A DNA stretch of 64,000 nucleotides from Lachnospiraceae bacterium (GTDB lineage Bacteria; Bacillota; Clostridia; Lachnospirales; Lachnospiraceae). Where the stretch lies: the NCBI GenBank assembly GCA_017500935.1, contig JAFVXW010000011.1, forward strand, positions 1 to 64,000, in the 5' to 3' direction. The first letter of the stretch is position 1, and each line of letters starts with the position of its first letter. A program made the position numbers and the translations under genes. Shown here piece after piece: positions 26,876 to 34,955 of the stretch. The notes under the pieces were generated by a model that saw only the letters and a list, made by a program, of their open reading frames with translations, made no database searches and was not told the origin of the DNA.

Positions 26876-28009
26876 TTACCAGAAAACGTGATTGCCTATA
26901 ATCAGGCCGTCCCTGCCTCCTGCTCTTCTGAAATGCAGTGCGCCTCCAACCGGGCTTACTCCGGCCATAGCCTCTGCTGCCGCATTGATACAGGACTGTT
27001 TGATATTGCCGTTGGCGATCAGCTTTCCAACACGTCCGCTGCTCACCGGCGTAAACTGTCCTGCTGCAAAAATAACATCCTTGACCGTATTTGGATAAGC
27101 GCCGCTTCTGACACGGTTCATGACAACCGCACCGACTGCCACCTGCCCTTCATAGGGCTGATTGCCCGCTTCGCACTGTATCAGAGCTGCCATCAGCGTC
27201 AAATCATCCGACTGCATCGCTTTGACCCTCTCGATCTCTTTCTGCTGCGCTGCTCTCTGGGCCGCAAGTGCCGCTGCACGCTCGGCTTCTTCACGCTCTT
27301 TGACCTGTTCCAGTGTTTCACCTTCCGGCACCACAAATTCCGTTGCGATATATTCAGCGGATACAAATCCGGTCACACCTTCAAAGTCCACCGCGATCCA
27401 TTCATCAGACAATTCGATTCCGTCACTGAATGCCAGCTGGTCAGCATCGATCACTTCAAATTCCATGCCTTCTTCCAAAAGATCATAAACACCTGCATCC
27501 AGTGAAGGTGCCTTACGAATCCGGAGCGCACTTGTCGTGGTGCGCGCAATGGTCGTTCCCACATCCTCAGCCAGCTTTTTGGCATCATTTCCAAACAAAA
27601 GATACTCATCGCTGGCCCATCCTTCCAGTTCCCCGGATAAAATTTTGGTCCAGCCGTCTTTTTGTTCCAAAACAGTACCGCCGCAGTCTGCATACAGATA
27701 TCCTACCTTTTCCGAAGTCTCTCCGGGTGCTTCCCGCACATTCAGGACATTCCGCACATCTGCCATGACAAGCTCACCTGTCCGGCCTGTCATTGCAAGT
27801 ATATTTGCTGCAGTATTTATGATTTCTTCTGTGGTATCTTCAAGAACTTCAGATGCATCCAGCCAGTGTGCCACACCTGCGCACTGATACCAGTCATCCG
27901 TGTCTTCTGCCGCCAGCACCTGCAGTTCTTTGGTGCCGCCAAACAGCATCAGGCAGACTGCTGCCATTCCGGCAATCCTTCTGACCCAACGCAAATACTC
28001 TGCTGCCAT
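26876..28009 (-). CDS. secreted SleB-family cell wall hydrolase with two SH3 domains
   Basis: 377 residues. N-terminal hydrophobic signal segment (about 10-34, MAAVCLMLFGG, ending near VLAAED), two bacterial SH3 domains (about 85-140, with LNVREAPGETSEKVGYLYAD; about 155-225, with LRIRKAPSLDAGVYDLLEEG), a charged Ala/Glu-rich linker, and a C-terminal Hydrolase_2 domain starting LMAALIQCEAGNQPYEGQVA and ending with FRRAGGRDG. The Glu of QCEAGNQP is the likely catalytic residue. It acts outside the cell on peptidoglycan. It is a paralogue of the gene at 28285-29154, and both promoters carry a WalR-like box. Confidence 0.9.
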   Translation of the reverse strand: MAAEYLRWVRRIAGMAAVCLMLFGGTKELQVLAAEDTDDWYQCAGVAHWLDASEVLEDTTEEIINTAANILAMTGRTGELVMADVRNVLNVREAPGETSEKVGYLYADCGGTVLEQKDGWTKILSGELEGWASDEYLLFGNDAKKLAEDVGTTIARTTTSALRIRKAPSLDAGVYDLLEEGMEFEVIDADQLAFSDGIELSDEWIAVDFEGVTGFVSAEYIATEFVVPEGETLEQVKEREEAERAAALAAQRAAQQKEIERVKAMQSDDLTLMAALIQCEAGNQPYEGQVAVGAVVMNRVRSGAYPNTVKDVIFAAGQFTPVSSGRVGKLIANGNIKQSCINAAAEAMAGVSPVGGALHFRRAGGRDGLIIGNHVFW

Positions 28010-28030
28010 TTTAAAAATCCCCCTGCTTTT

Positions 28031-28047
28031 ATTACAGAAATATTACA
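28031..28047 (-). promoter_or_regulatory. WalR-like box
   Basis: On the minus strand TGTAAT-5 nt-TGTAAT, matching the WalR (YycF) consensus TGTWAH-N5-TGTWAH. It lies 11 nt downstream of the -10, covering the expected start site, which is a repressing position. Confidence 0.65.
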
Positions 28048-28058
28048 GACGTAATAAT

Positions 28059-28087
28059 ATCATAGCAAATATTTTGAATCCTGTCAA
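28059..28087 (-). promoter_or_regulatory. promoter of the first SleB-like gene
   Basis: TTGACA (28087-28082), 17-nt spacer, TATGAT (28064-28059), about 50 nt before the ATG at 28009. Confidence 0.8.
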
Positions 28088-28203
28088 TAAATGCCCGTCG
28101 CTGCGTCTGTACATGCCTTCTGCCTTATTTTTTGTCAAATGCACTCTGTTTTCATTCTATGCAGCAGACCTCTGCCATATGCTCATTTGCTGTCAGTAAT
28201 CCT

Positions 28204-28261
28204 AAAAAAAGCAAAGGAGCATTGTCGGAAACCGGCAAAACCAGCTTCTTTTCAATGCTCC
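28204..28261 (-). terminator. terminator of the second SleB-like gene
   Basis: 9-bp stem GGAGCATTG/CAATGCTCC (28216-28224 with 28253-28261) with a 28-nt loop, followed on the minus strand by TTTGCTTTTTTTAG. It lies 24 nt after the stop at 28285. Confidence 0.7.
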
Positions 28262-28284
28262 GCATAAAGATCAATTATCCTGTT

Positions 28285-29154
28285 TTAATAAAACACATGA
28301 CGTCCGATCACAAGGCCGGGAGTTCCGTTGACACGGCGGAAAAATACAAGATCTCCCACCGGCTGTACACCGGCAAGTGCCTCCAAAGCTGCCTGGTAAC
28401 AGGATGCATCAGCCAGATCACCGTCCAGCGCTTTTTTCAGCATACCATTTCTGACCGGTGTAAACTGGTTTTTTGCATAAATCACACCCTCGATCGTATC
28501 CGGGTAAGAAGGATGTCTTAACCGGTTAAGCACTACACTGCCAACCGCAACCTTTCCCACATAAGGTTCTCCCTTTGCTTCACAGTGGATAATGTTTGCC
28601 AGAAGCTTTAATTCTGCTTCCTGTACGCCCGACACTGCCAGCACATGCTGTCTCCATGCCAGTGCCTGCGCTTCTGCCTGTGCCTGGGCCTCTGCCAGTG
28701 CTTTAGCCTCGGCTTCCGCCTGCGCCTGCGCCTCTGCCAGTGCTTTTGCCTCAGCTTCCGCCTGCGCCTCTGCCAGCGCTTTTGCCTCGGCTTCCGCCTG
28801 CGCTTCTTCCTGTATTTGTTCTTCCACCAGCTGTTCATTCTTTGCAGCTGCTTCTTCTACTGTAAGTTCCACTTCGGTCAGATGCTGATCCGATACCCAT
28901 CCGATGTATTCTCCCGCCTGAATCTTCATCCAGCCTTCGGTTTTTTCAAGGATCATTACATGACCGTCGTCCATCACCTGTCCGATCACCGCAGACTCCA
29001 TATCGGCATCTGCATGGATTTCCAGCATATCTTCTGTATTGACCAGTCCGATTCCACTCGCCATAGCGGTTGTCTCATATGCACCGGCATTCAGGATCAG
29101 CGCTGTCAGCACTGCCACCAGACCTTTGAGCAACTTTCTGTTCTTCGTGTTCAT
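28285..29154 (-). CDS. secreted SleB-family cell wall hydrolase with Ala/Glu/Gln repeat spacer
   Basis: 289 residues from the ATG at 29154 (GGAGG 4 nt upstream); a longer frame to 29184 is less likely. Signal segment at about 8-32, one SH3 domain (about 38-92, with ADMESAVIGQVMDDGHVMIL), a strongly repetitive Ala/Glu/Gln/Lys coiled coil (about 95-165, units like EAQAEAEAKALA), and the Hydrolase_2 domain (LLANIIHCEAKGEPYVGKVA to GTPGLVIGRHVFY). The Glu in HCEAKGEP is the probable catalytic residue. It is a paralogue of the neighbouring hydrolase. Its promoter has a WalR-like box. Confidence 0.9.
   Translation of the reverse strand: MNTKNRKLLKGLVAVLTALILNAGAYETTAMASGIGLVNTEDMLEIHADADMESAVIGQVMDDGHVMILEKTEGWMKIQAGEYIGWVSDQHLTEVELTVEEAAAKNEQLVEEQIQEEAQAEAEAKALAEAQAEAEAKALAEAQAQAEAEAKALAEAQAQAEAQALAWRQHVLAVSGVQEAELKLLANIIHCEAKGEPYVGKVAVGSVVLNRLRHPSYPDTIEGVIYAKNQFTPVRNGMLKKALDGDLADASCYQAALEALAGVQPVGDLVFFRRVNGTPGLVIGRHVFY
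28660..28830. repeat. in-gene repeat encoding the Ala/Glu/Gln coil
   Basis: Imperfect short tandem repeats (about 33-42 bp) within the second hydrolase. On the minus strand they encode repeats of EAQAEAEAKALA. The near identity of the units at DNA level makes length variation between strains likely. Confidence 0.75.
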
Positions 29155-29206
29155 ATAACCTCCATTTTTTTCGGCCGTATTCATTTGTTACAGCCTCGTT
29201 TCAAAT

Positions 29207-29223
29207 GTTACAAAGTTGTTACA
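29207..29223 (-). promoter_or_regulatory. WalR-like box
   Basis: TGTAAC-5 nt-TGTAAC on the minus strand, matching TGTWAH-N5-TGTWAH, located 15 nt downstream of the -10. A third TGTAAC follows at 29192-29187, out of the N5 spacing. Confidence 0.65.
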
Positions 29224-29238
29224 TTTGTTTCGTGTTGT

Positions 29239-29267
29239 ATCATAGCAATTTTCATTATTTTTGTCAA
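29239..29267 (-). promoter_or_regulatory. promoter of the second SleB-like gene
   Basis: TTGACA (29267-29262), 17-nt spacer, TATGAT (29244-29239). The architecture is the same as for the paralogue upstream region. Confidence 0.8.
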
Positions 29268-29441
29268 TATCACCGGTCACATAGCATTTTTGACATTAAA
29301 CTACAATATTTTACACTTTACCTGTCCTTATTTCACAAAAATTCTTCTTTCATTGTTTTTATCCACAAACAATCTGTCACATTTTGTTCATAATTGTTTT
29401 TTATCGCGTACAATTTCCCGCTGTTTGTATCTGAAAAAAAA
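29268..29441. other. AT-rich intergenic stretch, nothing assigned
   Basis: Between the hydrolase promoter and the proC terminators. It is very AT-rich and has no open frame with a ribosome site. I see no riboswitch or tRNA in it. Confidence 0.6.
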
Positions 29442-29463
29442 CATGTTTTTTTCAAAAAACATG
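29442..29463 (-). terminator. second proC terminator (A/T-rich)
   Basis: 10-bp stem CATGTTTTTT/AAAAAACATG with a short loop, followed on the minus strand by TTTTTTTTCAG. It is a possible backup behind the stronger hairpin nearer proC. Confidence 0.45.
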
Positions 29464-29485
29464 GCTTTCGCATTAAAAATGCGCA

Positions 29486-29528
29486 TAAAAAAAGCTGCCC
29501 AAGCGCATTTTGTGCACTCTGACAGCTT
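29486..29528 (-). terminator. proC terminator
   Basis: Stem AAGCTGTC/GGCAGCTT (one G-U pair) with inner pairing GTGC/GCGC, followed on the minus strand by TTTTTTATGC. It starts 17 nt after the proC stop. Confidence 0.8.
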
Positions 29529-29544
29529 CATAATTTATGATATT

Positions 29545-30339
29545 TTACAGTTGTCTCGACTTCTCAACACATGCGATCACCGCATCCATCACAGCGCCGC
29601 GGAAATTCTTTTCCTCCAGAACACGTACTGCCTGAATTGTGGAACCGCCAGGAGAACAGACCATATCCTTTAATTCTCCCGGATGCTTTCCGCTTTCCAG
29701 CATCAGCTTCGCGCTTCCAAGCACCGCCTGCGCCACAAATTCATAGGCCTGTTTGCGGGGCATTCCTTCTGCCACGGCACCGTCTGCCATGGCCTCCATC
29801 ATCATAAAGATCCATGCCGGTGAAGAACCGCTGACACCGGGCACAACATCCATCAGCTTTTCCGTAATCTCAATGGCTCTGCCGCAGCTGTTTAATACCG
29901 CAAGCACCGCTTCCTTCTGCTCTGCCGTTACCTTTTCAGAAAAGCATACCGCCGTACATCCTTCTCCCACCATTGCAGGCGTATTGGGCATAATACGTAC
30001 AAAAGAAAGCTCCTGTTCAAAGCATTCCGCCAGCCATGCAAATGTCTTTCCGGGCGCCATGCTGATCACCGTTTTTCCGGTAAGATCAACCTCCTTGATC
30101 TCACTGATCACCTCTTTAAAAAACTGGGGTTTGACAGCCAGAAACAAAAGCTCTGCTTCCTGCGCCGTTTTTTTGCTGCTGCCGGTGACTGTGATCTGCC
30201 ATCGCTGCTGCGCCTTTTTTTCCGTGGCTGCTGTTTTGGCATTTCCATAAATATCAGAAGCTTCTGTGATCTGTTCCTTTAAAATACCGCTGATCATGGC
30301 ACCTGCCATATTTCCAAGTCCGATAAAACCGATCTTCAT
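29545..30339 (-). CDS. proC: pyrroline-5-carboxylate reductase
   Basis: Last step of proline synthesis, NAD(P)H-dependent. 264 residues. N-terminal Rossmann motif IGFIGLGNMAGAMISG, then IRIMPNTPAMVGEG and the C-terminal signature region VSGSSPAWIFMMMEAMADGA...SPGGSTIQAVRVLE. The ATG overlaps the stop of the upstream methyltransferase (ATGA), so translation is coupled. No other proline genes are nearby. Confidence 0.96.
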   Translation of the reverse strand: MKIGFIGLGNMAGAMISGILKEQITEASDIYGNAKTAATEKKAQQRWQITVTGSSKKTAQEAELLFLAVKPQFFKEVISEIKEVDLTGKTVISMAPGKTFAWLAECFEQELSFVRIMPNTPAMVGEGCTAVCFSEKVTAEQKEAVLAVLNSCGRAIEITEKLMDVVPGVSGSSPAWIFMMMEAMADGAVAEGMPRKQAYEFVAQAVLGSAKLMLESGKHPGELKDMVCSPGGSTIQAVRVLEEKNFRGAVMDAVIACVEKSRQL

Positions 30340-31145
30340 CCTTTTCTCTGCCTCCTGCCCTCATACATCAAAAGTGCAGCCGCGATCGCCGCATTCAAAG
30401 ATTCCACCTGTCCGTCCATAGGAATCCGGATATAGGTATCCGCCGCTTTTGCCGTTTCTTCTTTCAGTCCATTTCCTTCATTACCGATCAAAAAAGCGGT
30501 TTTTTCACAGTAATTTTCCTGTGTATAGGAATGCTTGCCGTCCAGATGGGCAGCATAGGTATGTACACCGGCTTTTTTTAATTTCTGCAGGGTATCCTGC
30601 ATGTCCTCCACATAAACAAAAGGCACACGGTAAATACTTCCCATGGTGGAGCGGATTGTTTTGGGATTATACAGATCCACCGTATTTTTGCTCATGATCA
30701 CGCCGTCGATTCCCGCGCCCTCGCCGGTTCTCATAATGGTTCCCAGATTTCCGGGGTCCTGAATATCCTCCAAAACCATAAAAAATGCATTCTCTTTTTC
30801 CAAAAGTGCATCCAGTTCATAATGGTACTGTGAAACCACGCACAAAATCCCCTGCGGTGTCTGTGTATCTGATATTTTCTTAAAAAGCTCATCAGTCACC
30901 ACTTCAAATCCGGTTTCGTCCAGTTTCTTTTTACATTCCTGCAGGCGCACATCCTGCAAATTTTTTTCCTGTATTCTGTTAAAAACAGATTCTGAAATAT
31001 AAACTTCCTGTATCAATGCGGCCGGTGCTTCCAGAAACATCTTCGCACCTTCCACTACAAACACATCCTCCATGCGGCGTGCTTTTGCCTTCTGATTCAG
31101 CTGTACCAGCCGTTTGATCCGGCTGTTTCCTGCTGCTGTGATCAT
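30336..31145 (-). CDS. TrmH/SpoU-family RNA 2'-O-methyltransferase
   Basis: SAM-dependent RNA ribose methyltransferase, 269 residues. The N-terminal substrate-binding domain (FVVEGAKMFLEAPA) precedes the SPOUT domain with its three motifs: LEDIQDPGNLGTIMRTGEGAG, FLIGNEGNGLKEE and IPMDGQVESLNAAIAAALLM. The target could be 23S rRNA (RlmB/TsnR-like) or tRNA; sequence alone does not decide. AAGGAG precedes the ATG. It is 24 nt downstream of the SGNH-like gene and overlaps proC by 4 nt. Confidence 0.92.
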   Translation of the reverse strand: MITAAGNSRIKRLVQLNQKAKARRMEDVFVVEGAKMFLEAPAALIQEVYISESVFNRIQEKNLQDVRLQECKKKLDETGFEVVTDELFKKISDTQTPQGILCVVSQYHYELDALLEKENAFFMVLEDIQDPGNLGTIMRTGEGAGIDGVIMSKNTVDLYNPKTIRSTMGSIYRVPFVYVEDMQDTLQKLKKAGVHTYAAHLDGKHSYTQENYCEKTAFLIGNEGNGLKEETAKAADTYIRIPMDGQVESLNAAIAAALLMYEGRRQRKG

Positions 31146-31169
31146 AATTTTCTCCTTATTTTAAATATA

Positions 31170-32231
31170 CTATTCATCCCAGATACTGTCATAGGGATAC
31201 TCTGACGCGATCCGGTTCATATTCTGTATCCGGCTGTCCAGATTCTCCTCTGTGATCAGATTTTTACCGTCTCTGATACATTCAAACATGTAACGGTTGA
31301 TCTGCGGATTATGGTGACATACATCCCGGTAATTGTTCAGAGTGGTAATGATCTCCTCTTCATCCTGGAAATAATATACCTGCACATTTTCATATTCCAG
31401 AAGCCGTTCTATGGAATGTCTGTACACCTCCAGCATTTCTTCCAGTCCGTCCTGCACGATCTGTTCCTGCCAGTATAAAATACTGTAGGGCGGATAAAAT
31501 ACCGCAAACTGTGTTTCCGGATGGGCTTCGATCACAGGCAGGACATTATCCATATTTTCATCACAGGTCTGAAGCATTTCCTCCAGATTCATCGGTGTCA
31601 GCAGCCCCTGCTGCTTTTTCCATTGAAAAGAAGAAATCAGTTCCCTGCAGTCATTTTTCACAGCTTCTTCCGAAAAAAGCTCCGGGTCTTCCCAGGTAAA
31701 GGCTTCATCCGGATCCGGCTGTCTGCCGGTCACAGCTTCTGCCGTTCTTCCCACGGACATCCAGAATACATCATTATTCAGAAAATACTCTGCCCCTGAC
31801 AAAACACCGTCCCCGTAACTGCCGTCACTCTCGCCTACAAATGTGGCATCCGGATCTCCTGTCAGCTGATAATCATTGACATCCATGATGATAAACTTTA
31901 CATCATTTTTGCTTTCATACACCGCATCCAGCACTGTACGCAGATCCACTGTCCTTGCTCCTGCATAGGAAAGCTTGGAAGCATGCAGCCCCATCTCGTC
32001 TAACCAGGAAGCGCGGAAATTTTCCGTCATACTGGTGCCGACGATCGCACTGTCATAGGTAAAATATCTTGCCGCACCCTCTGTCTGATATACCTGATTA
32101 TGCAGATACACAGAGGTACCTGCTGTCGGCGCATGATAGTAATAAAGCGGATCTATCAGGAAAATAAATCCACAGACACAGACGAGCAAAACCGCCAGTG
32201 TCACCCCAAACTGTATCCAGCATTTTTTCAT
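31170..32231 (-). CDS. membrane-anchored SGNH/AlgJ-like protein, MBOAT partner
   Basis: 353 residues from the ATG at 32231 (GGAGG 8 nt upstream). One N-terminal transmembrane segment (about 6-28), then an extracytoplasmic domain. SGNH-type features: the serine block AIVGTSMTENFRASWLDE and a C-terminal DVCHHNPQINRYMFE that could supply the Asp/His pair. It is encoded 12 nt after an MBOAT O-acyltransferase, as in alginate or exopolysaccharide acetylation systems (AlgI/AlgJ). I infer O-acetylation of a surface polymer; the acceptor is unknown. Confidence 0.75.
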   Translation of the reverse strand: MKKCWIQFGVTLAVLLVCVCGFIFLIDPLYYYHAPTAGTSVYLHNQVYQTEGAARYFTYDSAIVGTSMTENFRASWLDEMGLHASKLSYAGARTVDLRTVLDAVYESKNDVKFIIMDVNDYQLTGDPDATFVGESDGSYGDGVLSGAEYFLNNDVFWMSVGRTAEAVTGRQPDPDEAFTWEDPELFSEEAVKNDCRELISSFQWKKQQGLLTPMNLEEMLQTCDENMDNVLPVIEAHPETQFAVFYPPYSILYWQEQIVQDGLEEMLEVYRHSIERLLEYENVQVYYFQDEEEIITTLNNYRDVCHHNPQINRYMFECIRDGKNLITEENLDSRIQNMNRIASEYPYDSIWDE

Positions 32232-32243
32232 GTTCCGCACCTC

Positions 32244-33722
32244 CTAAAAATTAAAATACAGGAATGTCGAAACATTCGCAAAACTCATCAGACACACAAA
32301 CAGCATCACGGCCCAGAAAACGCCTTCAAAGCGGCAGACCTTCTCCCGGTATGCAATTTCATGCGTGGAAGGTGCCCAAAATACAACCGCAAGCGCTAAA
32401 GCAAATCCAAGCAGCGTCACGATCACAGCAAGAACACTTTCCCACTCAGCACTGTAACAGATATTTTCCAGCAAAAGCTTGGGCGCATCGCCCAGAAATG
32501 CCATGTACAGATCCGTGTTATTGCCGGAAAATCCGCCTGCCAGCAGACATTTTCCAATACGCACCACCTGTCCCAGACTTTCTGCCCGGAACAGTACCCA
32601 TGCCAGATTTACAAAGACAAACGTTCCAAAGGCCATCAGCACCTTCGGAATCCGGTCTGCCGTCTTTTTGAAAATTCTGTAAAGCACCTGTGCAATCCCG
32701 TGCATCAGTCCCCACAGCACAAAATTCCAGGCTGCGCCATGCCACAAACCGCTTACCGAAAATACGATCAGAACATTTATGCAGGTTCTAACCAGACCTT
32801 TTCTGCTGCCTCCCAGCGGGATATACAGATACTGTGTAAAAAATCTTGTCATGGTCATGTGCCAGCGGCTCCAGAAATCTGCGATCGTAACCGATTTATA
32901 GGGAGAATTGAAGTTAACGGGAATATCAAATCCAAACATTTTCCCAAGACCGATGGCCATATCGCTGTAACCGCTGAAATCAAAATAAATCTGCAGCGTA
33001 TAGCCAACGATCACAAGGATCGTTCCCACCGTATCTCTCTGAAAAGGGTATACATGACCGGCAGAAACAATATAGCCAAAGCGGTCCGCAACCATTACCT
33101 TTTTAAACAGACCCATCACAAAATAACGCAGACCCACCGTCATATAATCCAGACGCACCCTGTGACGCACCGGATCTGCAAACTGATGGATCAGTTCCTT
33201 GTGCAGCACAATAGGCCCTGCCACCAGCTGCGGAAAAAACGAAACATAAAGACTGTAATCCAGCAGGGAATAATCCTTCACTTCTCCCCTGTAAGCATCT
33301 ATCACAAAGGACAGCTGCTGGAAGGAAAAAAAGCTGATTCCCAGCGGCAGCAGAATATGCCGGAGATTAAAATCCGTCCGAAAAACCGCATTTACGTTTT
33401 CCAGAAAAAAATCGTAATATTTAAAATAAAACAGCACTCCCAGATTCAGCAAAATCCCCAGAATCAGCAAACCTTTCCGCAGATACCGGCGCTGCAGCGT
33501 ACTGCTTCCAGCTGCCTCCATTCCCCGATACAGCAGATAATTGCAGGCAATACTGCCCAGCAGCAAAAAGCTGTATGCCGGATGGTTATATGCGTAAAAA
33601 ATAACCGATGCCGCAAACAATGCAAGCTTTGCCGCTTCATGTCTGTTCAGATACCGCAAGCCATAGTAAATAAACAGCACGGCCGGCAAAAAAATCATAA
33701 ATATGTATGAATTAAAGAGCAT
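32244..33722 (-). CDS. MBOAT-family membrane O-acyltransferase (AlgI/DltB-like)
   Basis: 492 residues, about ten to twelve transmembrane helices. MBOAT signatures: FYFKYYDFFLENVN, LPLGISFFSFQQLSFVIDAY, FFPQLVAGPIV, FDFSGYSDMAIGLGKMFGFD, FWSRWHMTMTRFFTQYLYIP and SGLWHGAAWNFVLWGLMHG with the essential His. It passes acyl groups across the membrane to a partner, here the adjacent SGNH-like protein. No dlt genes are present, so a polysaccharide target is more likely than teichoic acid D-alanylation. Confidence 0.93.
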   Translation of the reverse strand: MLFNSYIFMIFLPAVLFIYYGLRYLNRHEAAKLALFAASVIFYAYNHPAYSFLLLGSIACNYLLYRGMEAAGSSTLQRRYLRKGLLILGILLNLGVLFYFKYYDFFLENVNAVFRTDFNLRHILLPLGISFFSFQQLSFVIDAYRGEVKDYSLLDYSLYVSFFPQLVAGPIVLHKELIHQFADPVRHRVRLDYMTVGLRYFVMGLFKKVMVADRFGYIVSAGHVYPFQRDTVGTILVIVGYTLQIYFDFSGYSDMAIGLGKMFGFDIPVNFNSPYKSVTIADFWSRWHMTMTRFFTQYLYIPLGGSRKGLVRTCINVLIVFSVSGLWHGAAWNFVLWGLMHGIAQVLYRIFKKTADRIPKVLMAFGTFVFVNLAWVLFRAESLGQVVRIGKCLLAGGFSGNNTDLYMAFLGDAPKLLLENICYSAEWESVLAVIVTLLGFALALAVVFWAPSTHEIAYREKVCRFEGVFWAVMLFVCLMSFANVSTFLYFNF

Positions 33723-33767
33723 ACAAACTCTCCCCTTATCCTCATTTGCATCTTAAAAAGTAAACGA

Positions 33768-33806
33768 CGGTTCAAAGACACTGCCTGAAGCTGCGCCTTC
33801 AAACCG
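33768..33806 (-). terminator. possible pfkA terminator
   Basis: 9-bp stem GGTTTGAAG/CTTTGAACC (two G-U pairs) with a 19-nt loop, followed on the minus strand by GTCGTTTACTTTTTAAG. It lies between pfkA and the MBOAT gene. Confidence 0.45.
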
Positions 33807-33855
33807 CCCGCTGTATCTGTCATACCGGCTGCCATTCACAGCTGTATTCTTTTTC

Positions 33856-34830
33856 CTAAATCGCCAGACACTTGCTTACCATGTATTCATAATCCGGAAT
33901 ACTCTTCTTCATTGCCAGTGCTTCTTCGATGTCAAAATCCACAAATTTACCGTCACGGTAAGCCACAACACGGTTGGTCGCACCGCTGCAAAGCAGATCT
34001 GCCGCATAAGCACCCATAATGGATGCATAATAACGGTCCTTACAGGTAGGGCTGCCGCCGCGCTGCATGTAACCTAAGATAGTCGCTCTTGTCTCAATGC
34101 CGGTTGCCGCCTCAATGCGTTTTGCCATGGAAGTGGAATGACCGATACCTTCTGCATTGATGATCAGATGGTGATTTTTGCCGCGTTTGCGGTTGCTGAT
34201 AATATTATTGATGATCGCCTGTTCATTGAAATCATAGGTTTCGGGAAGCAGGATATCCTCCGCGCCGTTGGCAACACCGCACCAGAGTGCGATAAATCCC
34301 GCGTTGCGGCCCATAACTTCGATAATACTGCATCTTTCATGGGAAGAGGAGGTATCGCGCACCTTATCAATGGCCTGCATGGCAGTGTTGACTGCAGTAT
34401 CAAAACCAATGGTGTAATCTGTGCATGCAATATCCAGGTCGATGGTGCCGGGAATACCGATGGTGTTGATCCCCTGTCTGGAAAGTGCCTGCGCACCTCT
34501 GTAAGAGCCGTCGCCGCCGATCACCACAATACCGTCAATTCCATGCTTTCTGCAGATTTCCGCACCCTTCTGCTGCCCTTCCAGTGTCACAAATTCCTGA
34601 CAGCGTGCCGTACCCAGAATGGTACCGCCGCGCTGGATGGTATCCGAAACATGGCGTGCTGTCATATCTATAATTTCTTCATTTAAAAGGCCCTGATATC
34701 CTTTTTTGATACCCTTTACCTGTATGCCGTTGGAAATGGCCTTGCGGACAACCGCACGGATCGCCGCATTCATACCGGGCGCATCCCCGCCGCTTGTCAA
34801 TATACCGATAGTTTTGATCGAATCTGCCAT
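33856..34830 (-). CDS. pfkA: ATP-dependent 6-phosphofructokinase
   Basis: Key glycolytic kinase, 324 residues. N-terminal GILTSGGDAPGMNAAIRA (9-26), GGDGSYRGA (105-113, the Gly form expected for ATP users) and the active-site segment GTIDLDIACTDYTIGFDTA (128-146). The family normally has TIDND; here the two Asp are kept but the Asn is Leu. GMNAAIRA and the C-terminal GGSPTCKDR are standard. It lies downstream of dnaE with its own promoter, a common clostridial order. pyk is not adjacent. Confidence 0.95.
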   Translation of the reverse strand: MADSIKTIGILTSGGDAPGMNAAIRAVVRKAISNGIQVKGIKKGYQGLLNEEIIDMTARHVSDTIQRGGTILGTARCQEFVTLEGQQKGAEICRKHGIDGIVVIGGDGSYRGAQALSRQGINTIGIPGTIDLDIACTDYTIGFDTAVNTAMQAIDKVRDTSSSHERCSIIEVMGRNAGFIALWCGVANGAEDILLPETYDFNEQAIINNIISNRKRGKNHHLIINAEGIGHSTSMAKRIEAATGIETRATILGYMQRGGSPTCKDRYYASIMGAYAADLLCSGATNRVVAYRDGKFVDFDIEEALAMKKSIPDYEYMVSKCLAI

Positions 34831-34863
34831 ATTTCCTCCTGTCTGATTCTCCTGATTGTTATC

Positions 34864-34892
34864 ATTTTAATCTATTTTTTATTTCATTTCAA
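34864..34892 (-). promoter_or_regulatory. pfkA promoter
   Basis: TTGAAA (34892-34887), 17-nt spacer, TAAAAT (34869-34864), about 34 nt before the ATG. Confidence 0.65.
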
Positions 34893-34955
34893 TGTTTTCC
34901 CGCTAAATAGACGGAATCTTTATACAACGGCTTCATACCGGAAGCTGTATGCAGA

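Noticed and set aside
29359-29367. DnaA box TTATCCACA
   Set aside because: A single copy in an AT-rich gap, with no cluster, dnaA or dnaN; chance or local control, not an origin.
28645-29673. 342-aa plus-strand open frame
   Set aside because: Antisense to the repetitive hydrolase and proC; its Cys/Leu/Phe-rich composition is the mirror of the Ala/Glu repeats.
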